Assembly: GCA_016709335.1 (NCBI GenBank)
Contig: JADJNC010000008.1
Span: 124,001-188,000 of the forward strand
Length of the DNA: 64,000 bases
Direction: 5' to 3'
DNA from: Candidatus Propionivibrio dominans
GTDB taxonomy: Bacteria; Pseudomonadota; Gammaproteobacteria; Burkholderiales; Rhodocyclaceae
Positions 17,977-27,096 of this stretch are shown one piece after another. Within the stretch, counting starts at the first letter, position 1; every line of letters begins with the position of its first letter. A program made the position numbers and the translations under genes. Under the pieces are notes generated by a model, which was not told where the DNA came from, ran no database searches, and saw only the letters and a list, made by a program, of their open reading frames with translations.

Positions 17977-18717
17977 TTAATCCAAATAAATACCGCCATT
18001 GACGTGAATCGTCGTTCCGGTGATGTAAGCGGCACCCGGTGAAGCCAGAAAACCGACCGCGGCTGCAACGTCTTCTGGCAGCCCGAGACGAGCGAGCGGG
18101 ATGGTGGCAATCAGTGACTCGCGTTGCTTTTCGTCAAAGTTCCTGGTCATGTCCGTATCAATAAGACCGGGAGCGACACAGTTGACCGTAATGTTGCGAC
18201 TGCCCAGCTCACGTGCCAATGAACGCGTCATGCCGGCGACCCCGGCTTTGGCCGCGCAGTAGTTGGCCTGTCCGGGATTGCCTGAATGTCCGACGACCGA
18301 AGTGATATTGATGATCCGGCCCTGACGCGCCTTCATCATGCCACGCATCACGGCCTTGGAAAGACGGAAAACAGCTTTCAGGTTGGTGTCGAGCACAGCA
18401 TCCCAGTCATCGTCCTTCATGCGCAGCGCGAGATTATCGCGAGTGATACCGGCGTTATTGACCAGAATTGCTGTAGCGCCATATGTCTTTTCGACACGGG
18501 CAATCAGGGCATCAACTTGCCCCGGGTCACGCACTTCAAGCTCGGCACCCTCGCCCTTGATACCTGCTGCCGCAAGATAGGCGGAGATTTTTGCAGCGCC
18601 ATCGCTGCTGGTGGCCGTACCCATGACGCTTGCGCCCTGCCTGCCCAGTTCGAGTGCAATGGCCTGGCCGATTCCGCGAGAGGCCCCCGTCACGAGTGCA
18701 AGCTGCCCGTTGAGCAT
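17977..18717 (-). CDS. fabG: 3-oxoacyl-ACP reductase
   Basis: NADPH-dependent SDR that reduces 3-oxoacyl-ACP. The 246-residue protein shows the cofactor motif TGASRGIGQAI (residues 10-20), NNAGIT, the catalytic Ser in INITSVVG, and YCAAKAG with the Tyr-Lys pair. It ends ITGTTIHVNGGIYLD. Second-to-last of the plsX-fabH-fabD-fabG run, 6 bp after fabD. Confidence 0.96.
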   Translation of the reverse strand: MLNGQLALVTGASRGIGQAIALELGRQGASVMGTATSSDGAAKISAYLAAAGIKGEGAELEVRDPGQVDALIARVEKTYGATAILVNNAGITRDNLALRMKDDDWDAVLDTNLKAVFRLSKAVMRGMMKARQGRIINITSVVGHSGNPGQANYCAAKAGVAGMTRSLARELGSRNITVNCVAPGLIDTDMTRNFDEKQRESLIATIPLARLGLPEDVAAAVGFLASPGAAYITGTTIHVNGGIYLD

Positions 18718-18723
18718 TTCCGC

Positions 18724-19665
18724 TTACTCCAGAGTCTTGATGGCTGCTTCGGTCGACGCCAGATCGGCCAGCGCAAGACCGGTCAGACCCTCGGAACAGC
18801 GTTTGGTGAGTCCCGCCAGAACTTTGCCCGGGCCGCACTCGGCAACTGTCGTGAGGCCCATGGCAGCGATTTTCTGAATCGTTTCAACCCAGCGTACCGG
18901 CGAGAAGGCCTGACGAATCAACGCATCCTTGATTCTTGCCGGGTCGGATTCAATGGCGACATCCACGTTATTGACTATCTGGATCTTTGGCACAGCAAAA
19001 TTCAATTCGGCGAGACGCGCTCCCAATTTGTCGGCTGCCGGTCGGATCAGCGTGGAGTGGAAAGGTGCGGAAACAGGCAGTAGCAAGGCTCGTTTTGCAC
19101 CCCGCGCCTTGCAGCCTTCGCAGGCACGTTCAACAGCGGCCTTGCTGCCGGCAATGACGGTTTGTCCGGGCGCGTTGAAGTTAACCGGCTCGACGATTTC
19201 CCCGTTCCCCGTTTCGCTGATGGCTTCGGCACAGGCTTCGCGGATCTTGTCGTCAGCAAGGTTCATGATGGCCGCCATCGCTCCCTTACCGGCCGGCACC
19301 GCTTCCTGCATCGCAGCAGCACGCAGACGAACGAGCGGAACAGCGTCCTTAAAATCGATAACCCCGGCAGCGACCAGCGCCGAATACTCGCCGAGGCTAT
19401 GCCCGGCAACGAGCGCCGGAAGCTTGCCGCCCTTGTCGAGCCACAGGCGATAGGTGGCGATCCCGGCCGTCAACATGACCGGCTGCGTATTGACTGTTTG
19501 TGCCAGTGCTTCGGCCGGACCGTCAGACAGCAGTTGCCAGAGATCCTGCCCCAGCGATGACGATGCCTCATCAAAGGTCGAGCGAATCACTGCAGAATTT
19601 CCGTAAGCAGTCATCATGCCAATCGACTGTGAACCCTGACCGGGAAAGACAAACGCAAATGCCAT
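18724..19665 (-). CDS. fabD: Malonyl-CoA:ACP transacylase
   Basis: Loads malonate onto ACP. The 313-residue protein starts MAFAFVFPGQGSQSIGM and carries the nucleophile Ser90 in VAGHSLGEYSALVAAG and the catalytic His in LPVSAPFHSTLI. It lies 11 bp after fabH and 6 bp before fabG. Confidence 0.97.
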   Translation of the reverse strand: MAFAFVFPGQGSQSIGMMTAYGNSAVIRSTFDEASSSLGQDLWQLLSDGPAEALAQTVNTQPVMLTAGIATYRLWLDKGGKLPALVAGHSLGEYSALVAAGVIDFKDAVPLVRLRAAAMQEAVPAGKGAMAAIMNLADDKIREACAEAISETGNGEIVEPVNFNAPGQTVIAGSKAAVERACEGCKARGAKRALLLPVSAPFHSTLIRPAADKLGARLAELNFAVPKIQIVNNVDVAIESDPARIKDALIRQAFSPVRWVETIQKIAAMGLTTVAECGPGKVLAGLTKRCSEGLTGLALADLASTEAAIKTLE

Positions 19666-19676
19666 AGAATATCCCC

Positions 19677-20636
19677 TTAAAACTCGAGTAAAACGGCGCC
19701 CCAGGTAAAACCGCCGCCAACACCTTCAAGCAGGACTTTCTGTCCTCGCTGAACGCGTCCATCGCGAATTGCCGCATCCAGTGCCAGCGGGATGGAAGCC
19801 GCCGAGGTGTTGCCATGACGGTCAACCGTCACGATGACCTTGTTCATTTCGACCCCCACTCTCTTGGCGGTCGATTCGATAATGCGGATGTTGGCCTGAT
19901 GCGGTATCAGCCAATCAATCCCGGTAGGCAGAATCCCGGCAAGCGCGCAGCATTCGTGCGCCACATCGGCCAGCACCCTGACGGCAAACTTGAAAACGGC
20001 CTGTCCGTCCATACGCAGAAAAGGATCGCCGATTACTTTTCCGCCACAGACGTTGCCGGGAACCGACAGGATGCCATGGTACGCACCATCGGCATGAGCT
20101 GCGCTGGCCAGAATGCCGGGTTTTCCCGAGGCTTCCAGAATAACCGCGCCAGCGCCATCACCAAACAGAACGCAGGTGGCGCGGTCATCCCAGTCAAGAA
20201 TCCTGGAAAAAACTTCTGCGCCGACCACCAACACCTTCTTGTGGCTACCGCAACGAATGAACTTTTCGGCGATATTCAGGGCGTAAACAAAACCGCTGCA
20301 TACCGCCTGCACGTCGAAGGCCATGGCGCTATTATTGCCCAGTTTTGCCTGCAACAGGCACGCCGTACTGGGAAAGATGAAATCCGGAGTCGAGGTGGCA
20401 ACGATAATCAGATCAAGTTCGCTGGCATCGATTCCCGCCGCTAAAAGTGCCTTGCGGCTGGCTTCAAGCGCCAGATCACTTGATGTGCAGTTGGCGTCGG
20501 CAAGGTGACGCGTCTTGATTCCCGTGCGGCTGACAATCCATTCGTCATTGGTTTCGACGCCTCGTTGTTTGAGATCGTCGTTGCTTAGAGGCGGTCCGGG
20601 CAGATAACTGCCGACGCCTGCGATGCGGGCAAACAT
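19677..20636 (-). CDS. fabH: 3-oxoacyl-ACP synthase III
   Basis: Initiates fatty-acid synthesis from acetyl-CoA and malonyl-ACP. The start ATG is 20634-20636; the open frame continues to 20729 inside plsX. From that start the 319-residue protein has Cys113 in [12 protein letters not shown], the His in [11 protein letters not shown] and the Asn in [21 protein letters not shown] before the start lies in the plsX 3' end, with 1 bp between the genes. Confidence 0.97.
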   Translation of the reverse strand: MFARIAGVGSYLPGPPLSNDDLKQRGVETNDEWIVSRTGIKTRHLADANCTSSDLALEASRKALLAAGIDASELDLIIVATSTPDFIFPSTACLLQAKLGNNSAMAFDVQAVCSGFVYALNIAEKFIRCGSHKKVLVVGAEVFSRILDWDDRATCVLFGDGAGAVILEASGKPGILASAAHADGAYHGILSVPGNVCGGKVIGDPFLRMDGQAVFKFAVRVLADVAHECCALAGILPTGIDWLIPHQANIRIIESTAKRVGVEMNKVIVTVDRHGNTSAASIPLALDAAIRDGRVQRGQKVLLEGVGGGFTWGAVLLEF

Positions 20637-20637
20637 G

Positions 20638-21651
20638 CTATGCACTCTCCGGCAAAGGGTGTTGCAATTCAACGCGTTGGGTGATGCGCTCGAGTACTCC
20701 GGTTCTGGCTTCTTCAGCGGCACGATCAAGGGCGTTGGTAAAGGAATAAACGTCTGCTGAACCGTGACTCTTGACGACTATTCCCTTCAGGCCAAGCAAG
20801 GTGGCACCATTGTAGCGCCTATGGTCGACACGCTTTTTGAAGCTTTTCAATACCGGCATGGCGATCAAGGCCACCAGCCGGGTCAGCAGATTGCGGCTGA
20901 ATTCCTGCCGCAGAAAAGTCCCCAGCATCTGTGCCAGACCTTCGGATGCCTTGAGAGCAACATTGCCGACAAATCCGTCACAAATGATGACTTCAGCTTC
21001 TCCCTTGTATATTCCGTCTCCTTCGATGTTGCCGACGAAGTTAAGCCCGGAGTCCTTCAGCAGTTCGGCTGCCCGTTTGACGACCTCGTTACCCTTGATA
21101 TCTTCCTCACCGATATTGAGAATACCGACCGTTGGCCAATCCTTGTGCTCGATCGCCGAAACCAGTGAAGCACCCATGATACCGAACTGTAGCAGGTGTT
21201 CTGGACTGCAATCGACATTGGCGCCCAGGTCAAGCACATGGCTGTGGCCAACCGCTGTAGGAAGAATGGCACAGATTGCCGGGCGGTCGATTCCGGGAAG
21301 CATCTTGAGAACAAAGCGGGAAATGGCCATCAGCGCTCCGGTATTGCCCGCCGAGACGCAAGCATCGGCTTCCCCATGTTTGACGAGATTTATGGCGACC
21401 CGCATCGAGGAATCTTTCTTGTTGCGCAACGCCAGTGCCGGCGAATCATCCATCGCCACGACTTCGCTGGCGTGACGAACAGAGACGCGGCTTTCGCCCG
21501 TGTTTTCAAGAAAAGGGTGGATCTTCTCTTCAAGACCAACAAGGATAACGCGCACGTCGTCATGCTTGCGCACGAACTCATGTGCAGCGCGCACGGTTAC
21601 GACAGGGCCGTAGTCCCCGCCCATGCAGTCGATGGCGACAGTAACAGTCAT
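20638..21651 (-). CDS. plsX: Phosphate acyltransferase PlsX
   Basis: Makes acyl-phosphate from acyl-ACP for phospholipid synthesis. ATG 21651 gives [15 protein letters not shown], the usual start of the family. [21 protein letters not shown] and [11 protein letters not shown] follow; length is 337 residues. No Shine-Dalgarno precedes the ATG. The frame is open 18 codons upstream to a TTG at 21705 that would translate three 12-bp repeats, but the conserved start argues for the ATG. Coupled to rpmF and yceD upstream. Confidence 0.94.
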   Translation of the reverse strand: MTVTVAIDCMGGDYGPVVTVRAAHEFVRKHDDVRVILVGLEEKIHPFLENTGESRVSVRHASEVVAMDDSPALALRNKKDSSMRVAINLVKHGEADACVSAGNTGALMAISRFVLKMLPGIDRPAICAILPTAVGHSHVLDLGANVDCSPEHLLQFGIMGASLVSAIEHKDWPTVGILNIGEEDIKGNEVVKRAAELLKDSGLNFVGNIEGDGIYKGEAEVIICDGFVGNVALKASEGLAQMLGTFLRQEFSRNLLTRLVALIAMPVLKSFKKRVDHRRYNGATLLGLKGIVVKSHGSADVYSFTNALDRAAEEARTGVLERITQRVELQHPLPESA

Positions 21652-21660
21652 CGGGGAAAA

Positions 21661-21696
21661 GGCTAAAGTAAGGGCCAAAGTAAGGGCAAAAGAAAA
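21661..21696. repeat. Three 12-bp tandem repeats before plsX
   Basis: Copies at 21661-21672, 21673-21684 and 21685-21696: GGCTAAAGTAAG, GGCCAAAGTAAG, GGCAAAAGAAAA. They occupy the place where the plsX ribosome-binding site would be. Confidence 0.7.
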
Positions 21697-21744
21697 GGCA
21701 GGCAATTTCCTGTTATGGAAAACTGCCTGCCCAATCCAGCAACC

Positions 21745-21924
21745 TTACTCGCCTGTACCCTTGGTGACTTTCTTGCCACGGTAATAACCGGATGGGCTGA
21801 TGTGGTGGCGCAGATGGACTTCACCGGTCGTCGGCTCAATGGCCAGCGGCGGATTGGTCAGAAAATCGTGCGCACGATGCATGCCGCGCTTGGACGTGGA
21901 TTTCTTGTTCTGTTGAACGGCCAT
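21745..21924 (-). CDS. rpmF: 50S ribosomal protein L32
   Basis: 59-residue ribosomal protein reading [20 protein letters not shown], then [33 protein letters not shown]. It has the Lys/Arg-rich N-terminus and His-rich centre of L32 but not the four zinc-binding cysteines of the C+ type, so it is a zinc-free form. It lies between yceD and plsX, the usual yceD-rpmF-plsX order. Confidence 0.96.
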   Translation of the reverse strand: MAVQQNKKSTSKRGMHRAHDFLTNPPLAIEPTTGEVHLRHHISPSGYYRGKKVTKGTGE

Positions 21925-21945
21925 AAATTACTCCAGATATCAAAT

Positions 21946-22440
21946 TTACTCTGCCTTGACCCTGACATCTTTGAGCATGGAAAAGGGAGAGATTTTTCCT
22001 GTTCCCTGAACTGTCTCAGGCAAAGCACAACTTTCGTGACGCGGCGCCGAGGGTAAGTTGAGAATAATCTCATCTTCAATCAACGCAACAATATCGATTT
22101 CTCCTTGCGCCGGGAGGAAATCTCTTGAATCATCTTCAATTTCTTCCTGCGTCAAATCATCTTCGTCATCGACGAATTCCAGCAGGCTACGCACCTCAAG
22201 CGGATAGTCGATTCCTTCCAGGCAACGCTGACAACAAACGGACAAAACCCCGTCCAACTGCAACATCAACTGCGGCCTGTTGCGCGAACCTACGCCGCCC
22301 ACAACCCGGTAACTCAAACAACCTGCTGAATCGACAAGTTTATCTTGTATGCGAGTCAGGCTGGCGATCGGCAAATCGCCTTGTAGCGAGCCGGTTTCGC
22401 GTGCAAACGACAGACTGTTAATAACAATCCCTTGCGACAT
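21946..22440 (-). CDS. yceD: YceD/DUF177 protein (23S rRNA accumulation)
   Basis: 164-residue acidic protein with the family signature VCCQRCLEGIDYPLEV near residue 70 and the acidic FVDDEDDLTQEEIEDD. E. coli YceD is needed for normal 23S rRNA accumulation. The ATG follows the predicted -10 by only 9 bp and no Shine-Dalgarno is seen, so the mRNA may be leaderless. Confidence 0.93.
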   Translation of the reverse strand: MSQGIVINSLSFARETGSLQGDLPIASLTRIQDKLVDSAGCLSYRVVGGVGSRNRPQLMLQLDGVLSVCCQRCLEGIDYPLEVRSLLEFVDDEDDLTQEEIEDDSRDFLPAQGEIDIVALIEDEIILNLPSAPRHESCALPETVQGTGKISPFSMLKDVRVKAE

Positions 22441-22449
22441 AAGGGGCGC

Positions 22450-22478
22450 ATGATATTATTTTTGGCTTTCGAAGTCAA
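22450..22478 (-). promoter_or_regulatory. Sigma-70 promoter of yceD-rpmF-plsX
   Basis: On the minus strand TTGACT (22473-22478), 17-bp spacer, TATCAT (22450-22455). The start point would fall at or within about 3 bases of the yceD ATG (22440). Confidence 0.8.
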
Positions 22479-22558
22479 AGCAGCGACGCAACTATTTGGA
22501 TTTTTTCCATTTTTTGATCATCCCCGCGAAATTGGCGGCATTTTCGAGTTTATTTTTT

Positions 22559-23143
22559 ATGACCCAGGCGCAAATTGTTCTTGCCTCGACTTCAGCCTTC
22601 CGCCGCGAACTGCTTGCCCGGCTGGGCTTGCCGTTTGAGATGGCCAGCCCGGATGTGGATGAATCCCCTCTTCACGGCGAGACGCCAGAGGCGACAGCGT
22701 TGCGCCTATCCGAAAGCAAAGCCCGCGCAGTTGTTGCGCAGTATCCTGACGCGCTGATTATCGGTAGCGACCAGGTTGCCTTTCTTGACGCTCAGGTTTT
22801 TGGCAAGCCGGGCAGCCATGAAAATGCGGTAAAGCAGTTGCAGGCGATGCGCGCTCGTAGCGTCAACTTTTTTACCGGGCTTTGCCTGCTCAATGCTAAA
22901 ACCGGTAAAGCACACTTGCGCGGTGTTCCGACACGGGTCACTTTCCGAAACCTGAGCGACGATGAAATCGAAAACTACCTGCGCAAAGAGCAACCCTATA
23001 ATTGCGCTGGAAGTGCAAAATCCGAAGGTTTGGGAATTGCGCTGATCGCCAAAATGGAAGGAGATGATCCCAATGCATTAATCGGACTGCCGCTCATTGC
23101 GCTCTGTGATTTTCTTAAAAATGAAAATATTAATGTTTTATAA
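22559..23143 (+). CDS. Maf-like nucleotide pyrophosphatase (YceF type)
   Basis: House-cleaning enzyme that hydrolyses modified nucleoside triphosphates; the YceF branch prefers 7-methyl-GTP. From ATG 22559 the 194-residue protein begins [22 protein letters not shown] and has [18 protein letters not shown] (catalytic Asp) and [23 protein letters not shown] rather than SGSPRRREIL favours the YceF branch. It is divergent from yceD. The preceding ~118 bp is AT-rich and should hold its promoter. Confidence 0.9.
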   Translation: MTQAQIVLASTSAFRRELLARLGLPFEMASPDVDESPLHGETPEATALRLSESKARAVVAQYPDALIIGSDQVAFLDAQVFGKPGSHENAVKQLQAMRARSVNFFTGLCLLNAKTGKAHLRGVPTRVTFRNLSDDEIENYLRKEQPYNCAGSAKSEGLGIALIAKMEGDDPNALIGLPLIALCDFLKNENINVL

Positions 23144-23176
23144 ACAAAATATTATAATGCGTTATTAATGTTATTT

Positions 23177-23887
23177 ATGAGTAAAGGAAAGCTCTATTTA
23201 ATCCCGGTTCCACTCGGCCAAACCCCGGTTGATACTGCTCTGCCACAGCCAGTACGTGATTGTGCCAGGCAACTTAAGCATTTCGTTGCCGAGAACGCGA
23301 AGTCGGCGCGAGCTTTCCTCAAGTCACTCCCTTCCGATACACCACTGCAACAAATCGAGATTCGCGAACTGAACGAACATACATCACCGAGTGTACTTAA
23401 CGAATTACTGGAACCGCTACTTGCCGGGATGGACGTCGGACTGATTTCCGAGGCGGGTTGCCCCGCCGTAGCGGATCCTGGTGCGAGTCTGGTGGCCCTG
23501 GCGCACAGCGAGCGAATCCAGGTTCTTCCGATGGTCGGTCCCTCTTCGATCCTCCTCGCCTTGATGGGTTCTGGCCTGTCCGGCCAGAACTTCGCCTTCC
23601 ATGGCTACCTGCCGGCAAAAAACGAGCCAAGGAAAAAAAGACTACGGGAACTGGAAAATGATTCCCGGCAGGAAAAAAGGACGCAGATTTTCATTGAAAC
23701 GCCCTACCGCAACAAGCAGCTGCTTGAAACAATGATCAATACCTGCGCTCCGAATACCAAAATCTGCGTCGCGACCGATCTCACGCTGGCTAGCGAGAGC
23801 ATCATGACACACACTACTGCCGGATGGCGTCGTCACGGTTTGCCGAGCATCGACCGCCAGCCGACGGTCTTCTTGCTTCAGGCCTGA
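23177..23887 (+). CDS. SAM-dependent methyltransferase, RsmI/tetrapyrrole methylase family
   Basis: 237-residue protein of the Cobalamin/RsmI methylase fold: GKLYLIPVPLGQ at the N-terminus, LLAGMDVGLISEAGCPAVADPG and VLPMVGPSSILLALMGSGL, then FIETPYRN. RsmI (16S rRNA 2'-O-methyl C1402) is longer and has a C-terminal extension missing here, so this is a paralogue; such genes commonly sit beside maf and sppA in betaproteobacteria. Start could be ATG 23168 or 23177; neither has a good ribosome-binding site. Confidence 0.85.
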   Translation: MSKGKLYLIPVPLGQTPVDTALPQPVRDCARQLKHFVAENAKSARAFLKSLPSDTPLQQIEIRELNEHTSPSVLNELLEPLLAGMDVGLISEAGCPAVADPGASLVALAHSERIQVLPMVGPSSILLALMGSGLSGQNFAFHGYLPAKNEPRKKRLRELENDSRQEKRTQIFIETPYRNKQLLETMINTCAPNTKICVATDLTLASESIMTHTTAGWRRHGLPSIDRQPTVFLLQA

Positions 23888-23902
23888 CTGAAGCATTGAG
23901 CT

Positions 23903-24856
23903 TTAGTGCAGCGCGGCCCGCTCGCTGCCAAACAGGCGGAAAGCCATGCTTTGCCCCATTTCTGCTCCGAAACGTTTGGCAAAACGCTCTGCGATGTTCT
24001 CCTTGAGCGAGTAGTCGAGAATGTTTTCTGCCTTGATCAAATCTCTCGCCACAGAATCGACTGTCCCGAAATCGTCGGCCAAACCCAACTGAATGCTTTG
24101 GCTACCGGTCCACATCAAACCCGAGAACATTTCGGGGGTCTCCTTGAGCCTTTTTCCGCGCCCCTGACGAACAACTTCAATGAACTGCCTGTGAATTTCA
24201 CCAAGCAAAACCTGGGCGTGTTCTTTCTGCTTTTCATCCTGCGGTGAAAAGGGATCGAGAAATCCCTTGTTTATTCCCGCCGTCAGCAGACGCCGCTCAA
24301 CCCCCAGTTTCTCCATGGTGCCGGTAAATCCGAATCCCTCCATCAACACGCCGATGGAACCGACGATACTGGCCTTGTCGACAAATATCTTGTCAGCGGC
24401 AGCCGCAATGTAATACCCACCTGAAGCACACAAATCCTCGACCACGACATAGAGCGGAATCTCCGGATGCTTGGTACGCAGGCGACGGATTTCGTCATTG
24501 ACTATTCCGGCTTGCACCGGACTGCCACCCGGACTGTTGATCCGGATGATGACGCCAGCCGTTCCCTTGTCTTCAAACGCGGATTGCAATGCACCATTGA
24601 TTTTATCCGCACTGGCTTCTCCGGTAGTTTCAATCGTGCCGCGCAGGTTGATCAGTGCCGTGTGTTTGCCGTCAACGAGTTTTTCGGAGCCGCCCCAATC
24701 AACCACCAGAACCAGTACGGCAATCAGATAGGTCAGGATGGCAAGCTTGAAGAAAATCCCCCAGCGACGTTTGGCCCTTTGCTCCTTAAGCGAAGCAAAA
24801 GCAATCTTCTCCAGAAGTTGTCGTTCCCATTGCGGGTCGTTACCAGGTATTTCCAC
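23903..24856 (-). CDS. sppA: Signal peptide peptidase SppA (S49)
   Basis: Inner-membrane protease that degrades cleaved signal peptides. The 317-residue protein is the single-domain type. A membrane segment lies at residues 35-52 (KLAILTYLIAVLVLVVDW), with IINSPGG-like IRINSPGGSPVQAG, the nucleophile Ser in LCASGGYYIAAAADKI (near 145) and the catalytic Lys in TAGINKGFLDPFSP (near 198). It is convergent with the methyltransferase gene. Confidence 0.94.
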   Translation of the reverse strand: MEIPGNDPQWERQLLEKIAFASLKEQRAKRRWGIFFKLAILTYLIAVLVLVVDWGGSEKLVDGKHTALINLRGTIETTGEASADKINGALQSAFEDKGTAGVIIRINSPGGSPVQAGIVNDEIRRLRTKHPEIPLYVVVEDLCASGGYYIAAAADKIFVDKASIVGSIGVLMEGFGFTGTMEKLGVERRLLTAGINKGFLDPFSPQDEKQKEHAQVLLGEIHRQFIEVVRQGRGKRLKETPEMFSGLMWTGSQSIQLGLADDFGTVDSVARDLIKAENILDYSLKENIAERFAKRFGAEMGQSMAFRLFGSERAALH

Positions 24857-24921
24857 GATATTTTCTCAATTGGAATGTATTAAACAGCACCATCATACTC
24901 ATCAACAGGTAGCGGCATCGA

Positions 24922-25070
24922 TTATTTCCAGGGACAAGGTTGGCCAAGGCAGTGGGCATCAAGTGTGAATTGCCGCGCACCATTTGTCGCGCAGGCTAAG
25001 TATAGCTTGTAATCATTATCTTCCAGCGCTCTAGCCGACCAATTAACGCATCTGAATGAGGTTCAGGCAT
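24922..25070 (-). CDS. Possible small Cys-containing protein, frame broken once
   Basis: An ATG at 25068-25070 overlaps the HAD gene stop and reads MPEPHSDALIGRLERWK. The other frame continues DNDYKLYLACATNGARQF, then TLDAHCLGQPCPWK and a stop at 24922-24924. One inserted G at about 25020 (AAGAT to AAGGAT) would join them into 49 residues with three Cys. The one-base pattern matches the other broken genes in the window. In related genomes a Rieske-type protein often sits here. Family unknown, and it may be a gene remnant. Confidence 0.35.
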
Positions 25071-25719
25071 GCGTCCTTAGCCATCCTGCCAACTCTGCGA
25101 TGTCGTGCAATCGAGCCAGCGGACTCAAGGCATCAAGCGCCCTGGCCGGGTGCGCCCCATAAGTGACAGCCAGACCGGCCACTCCCGCATTGATCGCCAT
25201 CTGCAAATCGTGAGTGGTATCGCCGATCATGAGTGTCCGTTCCGGCGGCACAGAGAATTCCGCCATCAACTCGTCCAGCATCTGCGGATGCGGTTTGGAA
25301 TAACACTCGTCGGCACAGCGCGTTGCCGAAAAATAGAGCCCCAAACCGCAATGCGACATGGATCGATCAAGTCCCGGACGACTCTTCCCGGTCGCCACCG
25401 CCAGCAGGAAACCAGCAGAATGGAGTTCAGCGATCATTTCCGGGGCACCGTCAAACAAATGCAACTCATGGTCTCGCGCAAGGTAGTGGTGCCTGTAGCG
25501 CTCAACAATTTCAGGAAACCTCTCTTCGGCAAGAAGCGGCACCGAATGGCGCAAGGCATCGGCCAGACCTAGGCCAATAGCCTGGCGTGCATGTGCGTCA
25601 GGCGGTTCGGGCAGGCCGAGATCGCGGCATGAGGCCTTGACCGCATCGACGATTGCTGCGGTCGAATCGAGTAGTGTGCCGTCCCAGTCAAAAACCAGAA
25701 GGTCAAATCTTTTGGCCAT
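25063..25719 (-). CDS. HAD-family phosphatase (phosphoglycolate phosphatase-like)
   Basis: 218-residue HAD hydrolase: FDWDGTLLDS (nucleophile Asp near residue 11), LAVATGKSRPGLD (motif II) and MIGDTTHDLQMAINAG (motif IV). The helical cap between residues 20 and 90 is of the Gph type. Substrate cannot be told from sequence. It overlaps rluC by 17 bp, as commonly seen for this pair. Confidence 0.9.
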   Translation of the reverse strand: MAKRFDLLVFDWDGTLLDSTAAIVDAVKASCRDLGLPEPPDAHARQAIGLGLADALRHSVPLLAEERFPEIVERYRHHYLARDHELHLFDGAPEMIAELHSAGFLLAVATGKSRPGLDRSMSHCGLGLYFSATRCADECYSKPHPQMLDELMAEFSVPPERTLMIGDTTHDLQMAINAGVAGLAVTYGAHPARALDALSPLARLHDIAELAGWLRTHA

Positions 25720-26695
25720 AATCCTGTGTTTCTATTGTTGAAAGAAGTTTCAGGAAGGATTCAAGGGCTTCCGGCATGGGTGCTTCCAACGCCATCACCA
25801 ATCCGCTGATCGGATGCGGTAAGTGCATTTTCCAGGCGTGCAGGAACATGCGTTTGAGCCCCGCCCTCGGCAGTGACTTGTTCAAAGTGAAATCCCCATA
25901 TTTTTCGTCACCGGCAATCGGAAAACCGAGATGCGCAAGATGGACGCGAATCTGGTGTGTGCGTCCGGATTTGAGTTCGGCTTCCAGCAAGCTGAATTGT
26001 TCCCAGCGGGCGAGCAGTCGGAACACGGTATGCGATGCTTTGCCTTCATCGGAAACTCTGACACGCCGTTCACCTGACTCCAGCAGATACTTGTGCAGCG
26101 GCAGCTTTACATTACGCAGCTGATCCATCCAGCGTCCCTTGACCAGTACCAGATAGCGCTTGTCGACGCCACGCCCACGGCCAGCTTGTCCACCTTCGCG
26201 AAACATGTCGTGCAGTGCGGTCAATGCCGAACGTTTCTTGCCAACCAGAAGGATTCCCGAGGTTTCGCGGTCAAGCCGATGCGCCAGTTCAAGGAAGTGC
26301 GCTTGCGGTCGCTGTCGCCGAAGTGCCTCGATCACCCCGAAACTGACGCCGCTACCCCCATGCACGGCAATTCCCGAAGGCTTGTCCACGACCAGCAAGG
26401 CTTCGTCTTCATAGACGATCGGCAGGGTGACCTTGATCTCCGCTCCGGCGACGATTTCCTCTTCTCGCCGGGCAATACGAATAGGTGGGATACGCAGGAT
26501 ATCCCCATTCTGAAGGCGATAGGAGACCCCTGCCCGCTTGCTGTTTACCCGGATTTCACCGCTGCGAACAATGCGATAGATATGGCTTTTCGGCACACCC
26601 TTGCAGATCTTCAACAGGAAATTATCGAGGCGTTGTCCCTGTTCGTCTTCACTGATGATGGCCTGTGTAACAGAACTTTTGCTTACTTCGGCCAT
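25703..26695 (-). CDS. rluC: 23S rRNA pseudouridine synthase RluC
   Basis: Pseudouridine synthase that modifies 23S rRNA (positions 955, 2504 and 2580 in E. coli). The ATG at 26693-26695 gives the usual N-terminus; the open frame runs on to 26842 without resemblance to the family. An S4 RNA-binding domain (GQRLDNFLLKICKGVPKSHIYRIVRSGEIRVN) precedes the catalytic domain with Asp in AHRLDRETSGILLVGK. RTHQIRVHLAHLGFPIAGDEKYG follows. rluC diverges from rne, the usual arrangement. Confidence 0.94.
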   Translation of the reverse strand: MAEVSKSSVTQAIISEDEQGQRLDNFLLKICKGVPKSHIYRIVRSGEIRVNSKRAGVSYRLQNGDILRIPPIRIARREEEIVAGAEIKVTLPIVYEDEALLVVDKPSGIAVHGGSGVSFGVIEALRRQRPQAHFLELAHRLDRETSGILLVGKKRSALTALHDMFREGGQAGRGRGVDKRYLVLVKGRWMDQLRNVKLPLHKYLLESGERRVRVSDEGKASHTVFRLLARWEQFSLLEAELKSGRTHQIRVHLAHLGFPIAGDEKYGDFTLNKSLPRAGLKRMFLHAWKMHLPHPISGLVMALEAPMPEALESFLKLLSTIETQDYGQKI

Positions 26696-27096
26696 TTTGA
26701 ATATACTGATCTCGGTTTGCGTCTTAGCTTGAAAGAGGCGCTGAGCCGTTAGACCGTCGAGCGGCGCCGATTCTTTTGTAATTGCGACGCACTTTCCGGC
26801 AGGCATCAGCCGCCTTGCTTGCACCAACCTGTGCAAGATCAAACAGCGCGAATCAACTGGTTAAGTACGCTCACCAAAAGTAGCGATACTACTAGATTTG
26901 CACGCGCCTAGCACGTTCGGATCGCCCCAAGCAGATTCGTGAGCCTTGATTTTTCAGGGTTTGAACAAGAATAAATTCAGCGAGACATGCTTATTAGTTG
27001 CCATACCGGAAAGCCCATGAAGCGTCCCACCCACAGCTAATCCGTCGCTGCCTGCACAAGGCGCTCCCCCCGTGATTGCGCGTGGGAGCCCATTTT
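26696..27096 (+). promoter_or_regulatory. rluC-rne intergenic region and rne leader
   Basis: A 400-bp gap with no convincing gene. It should hold both divergent promoters. For rne, TTGATT near 26946 with AATAAA 18 bp on is a weak candidate. The last part folds: GCTCCC (27063-27068) pairs with GGGAGC (27084-27089), and this right arm contains the rne ribosome-binding site GGGAG. In other bacteria RNase E controls its own mRNA through its 5' leader; this hairpin is a candidate for that here. Confidence 0.5.
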
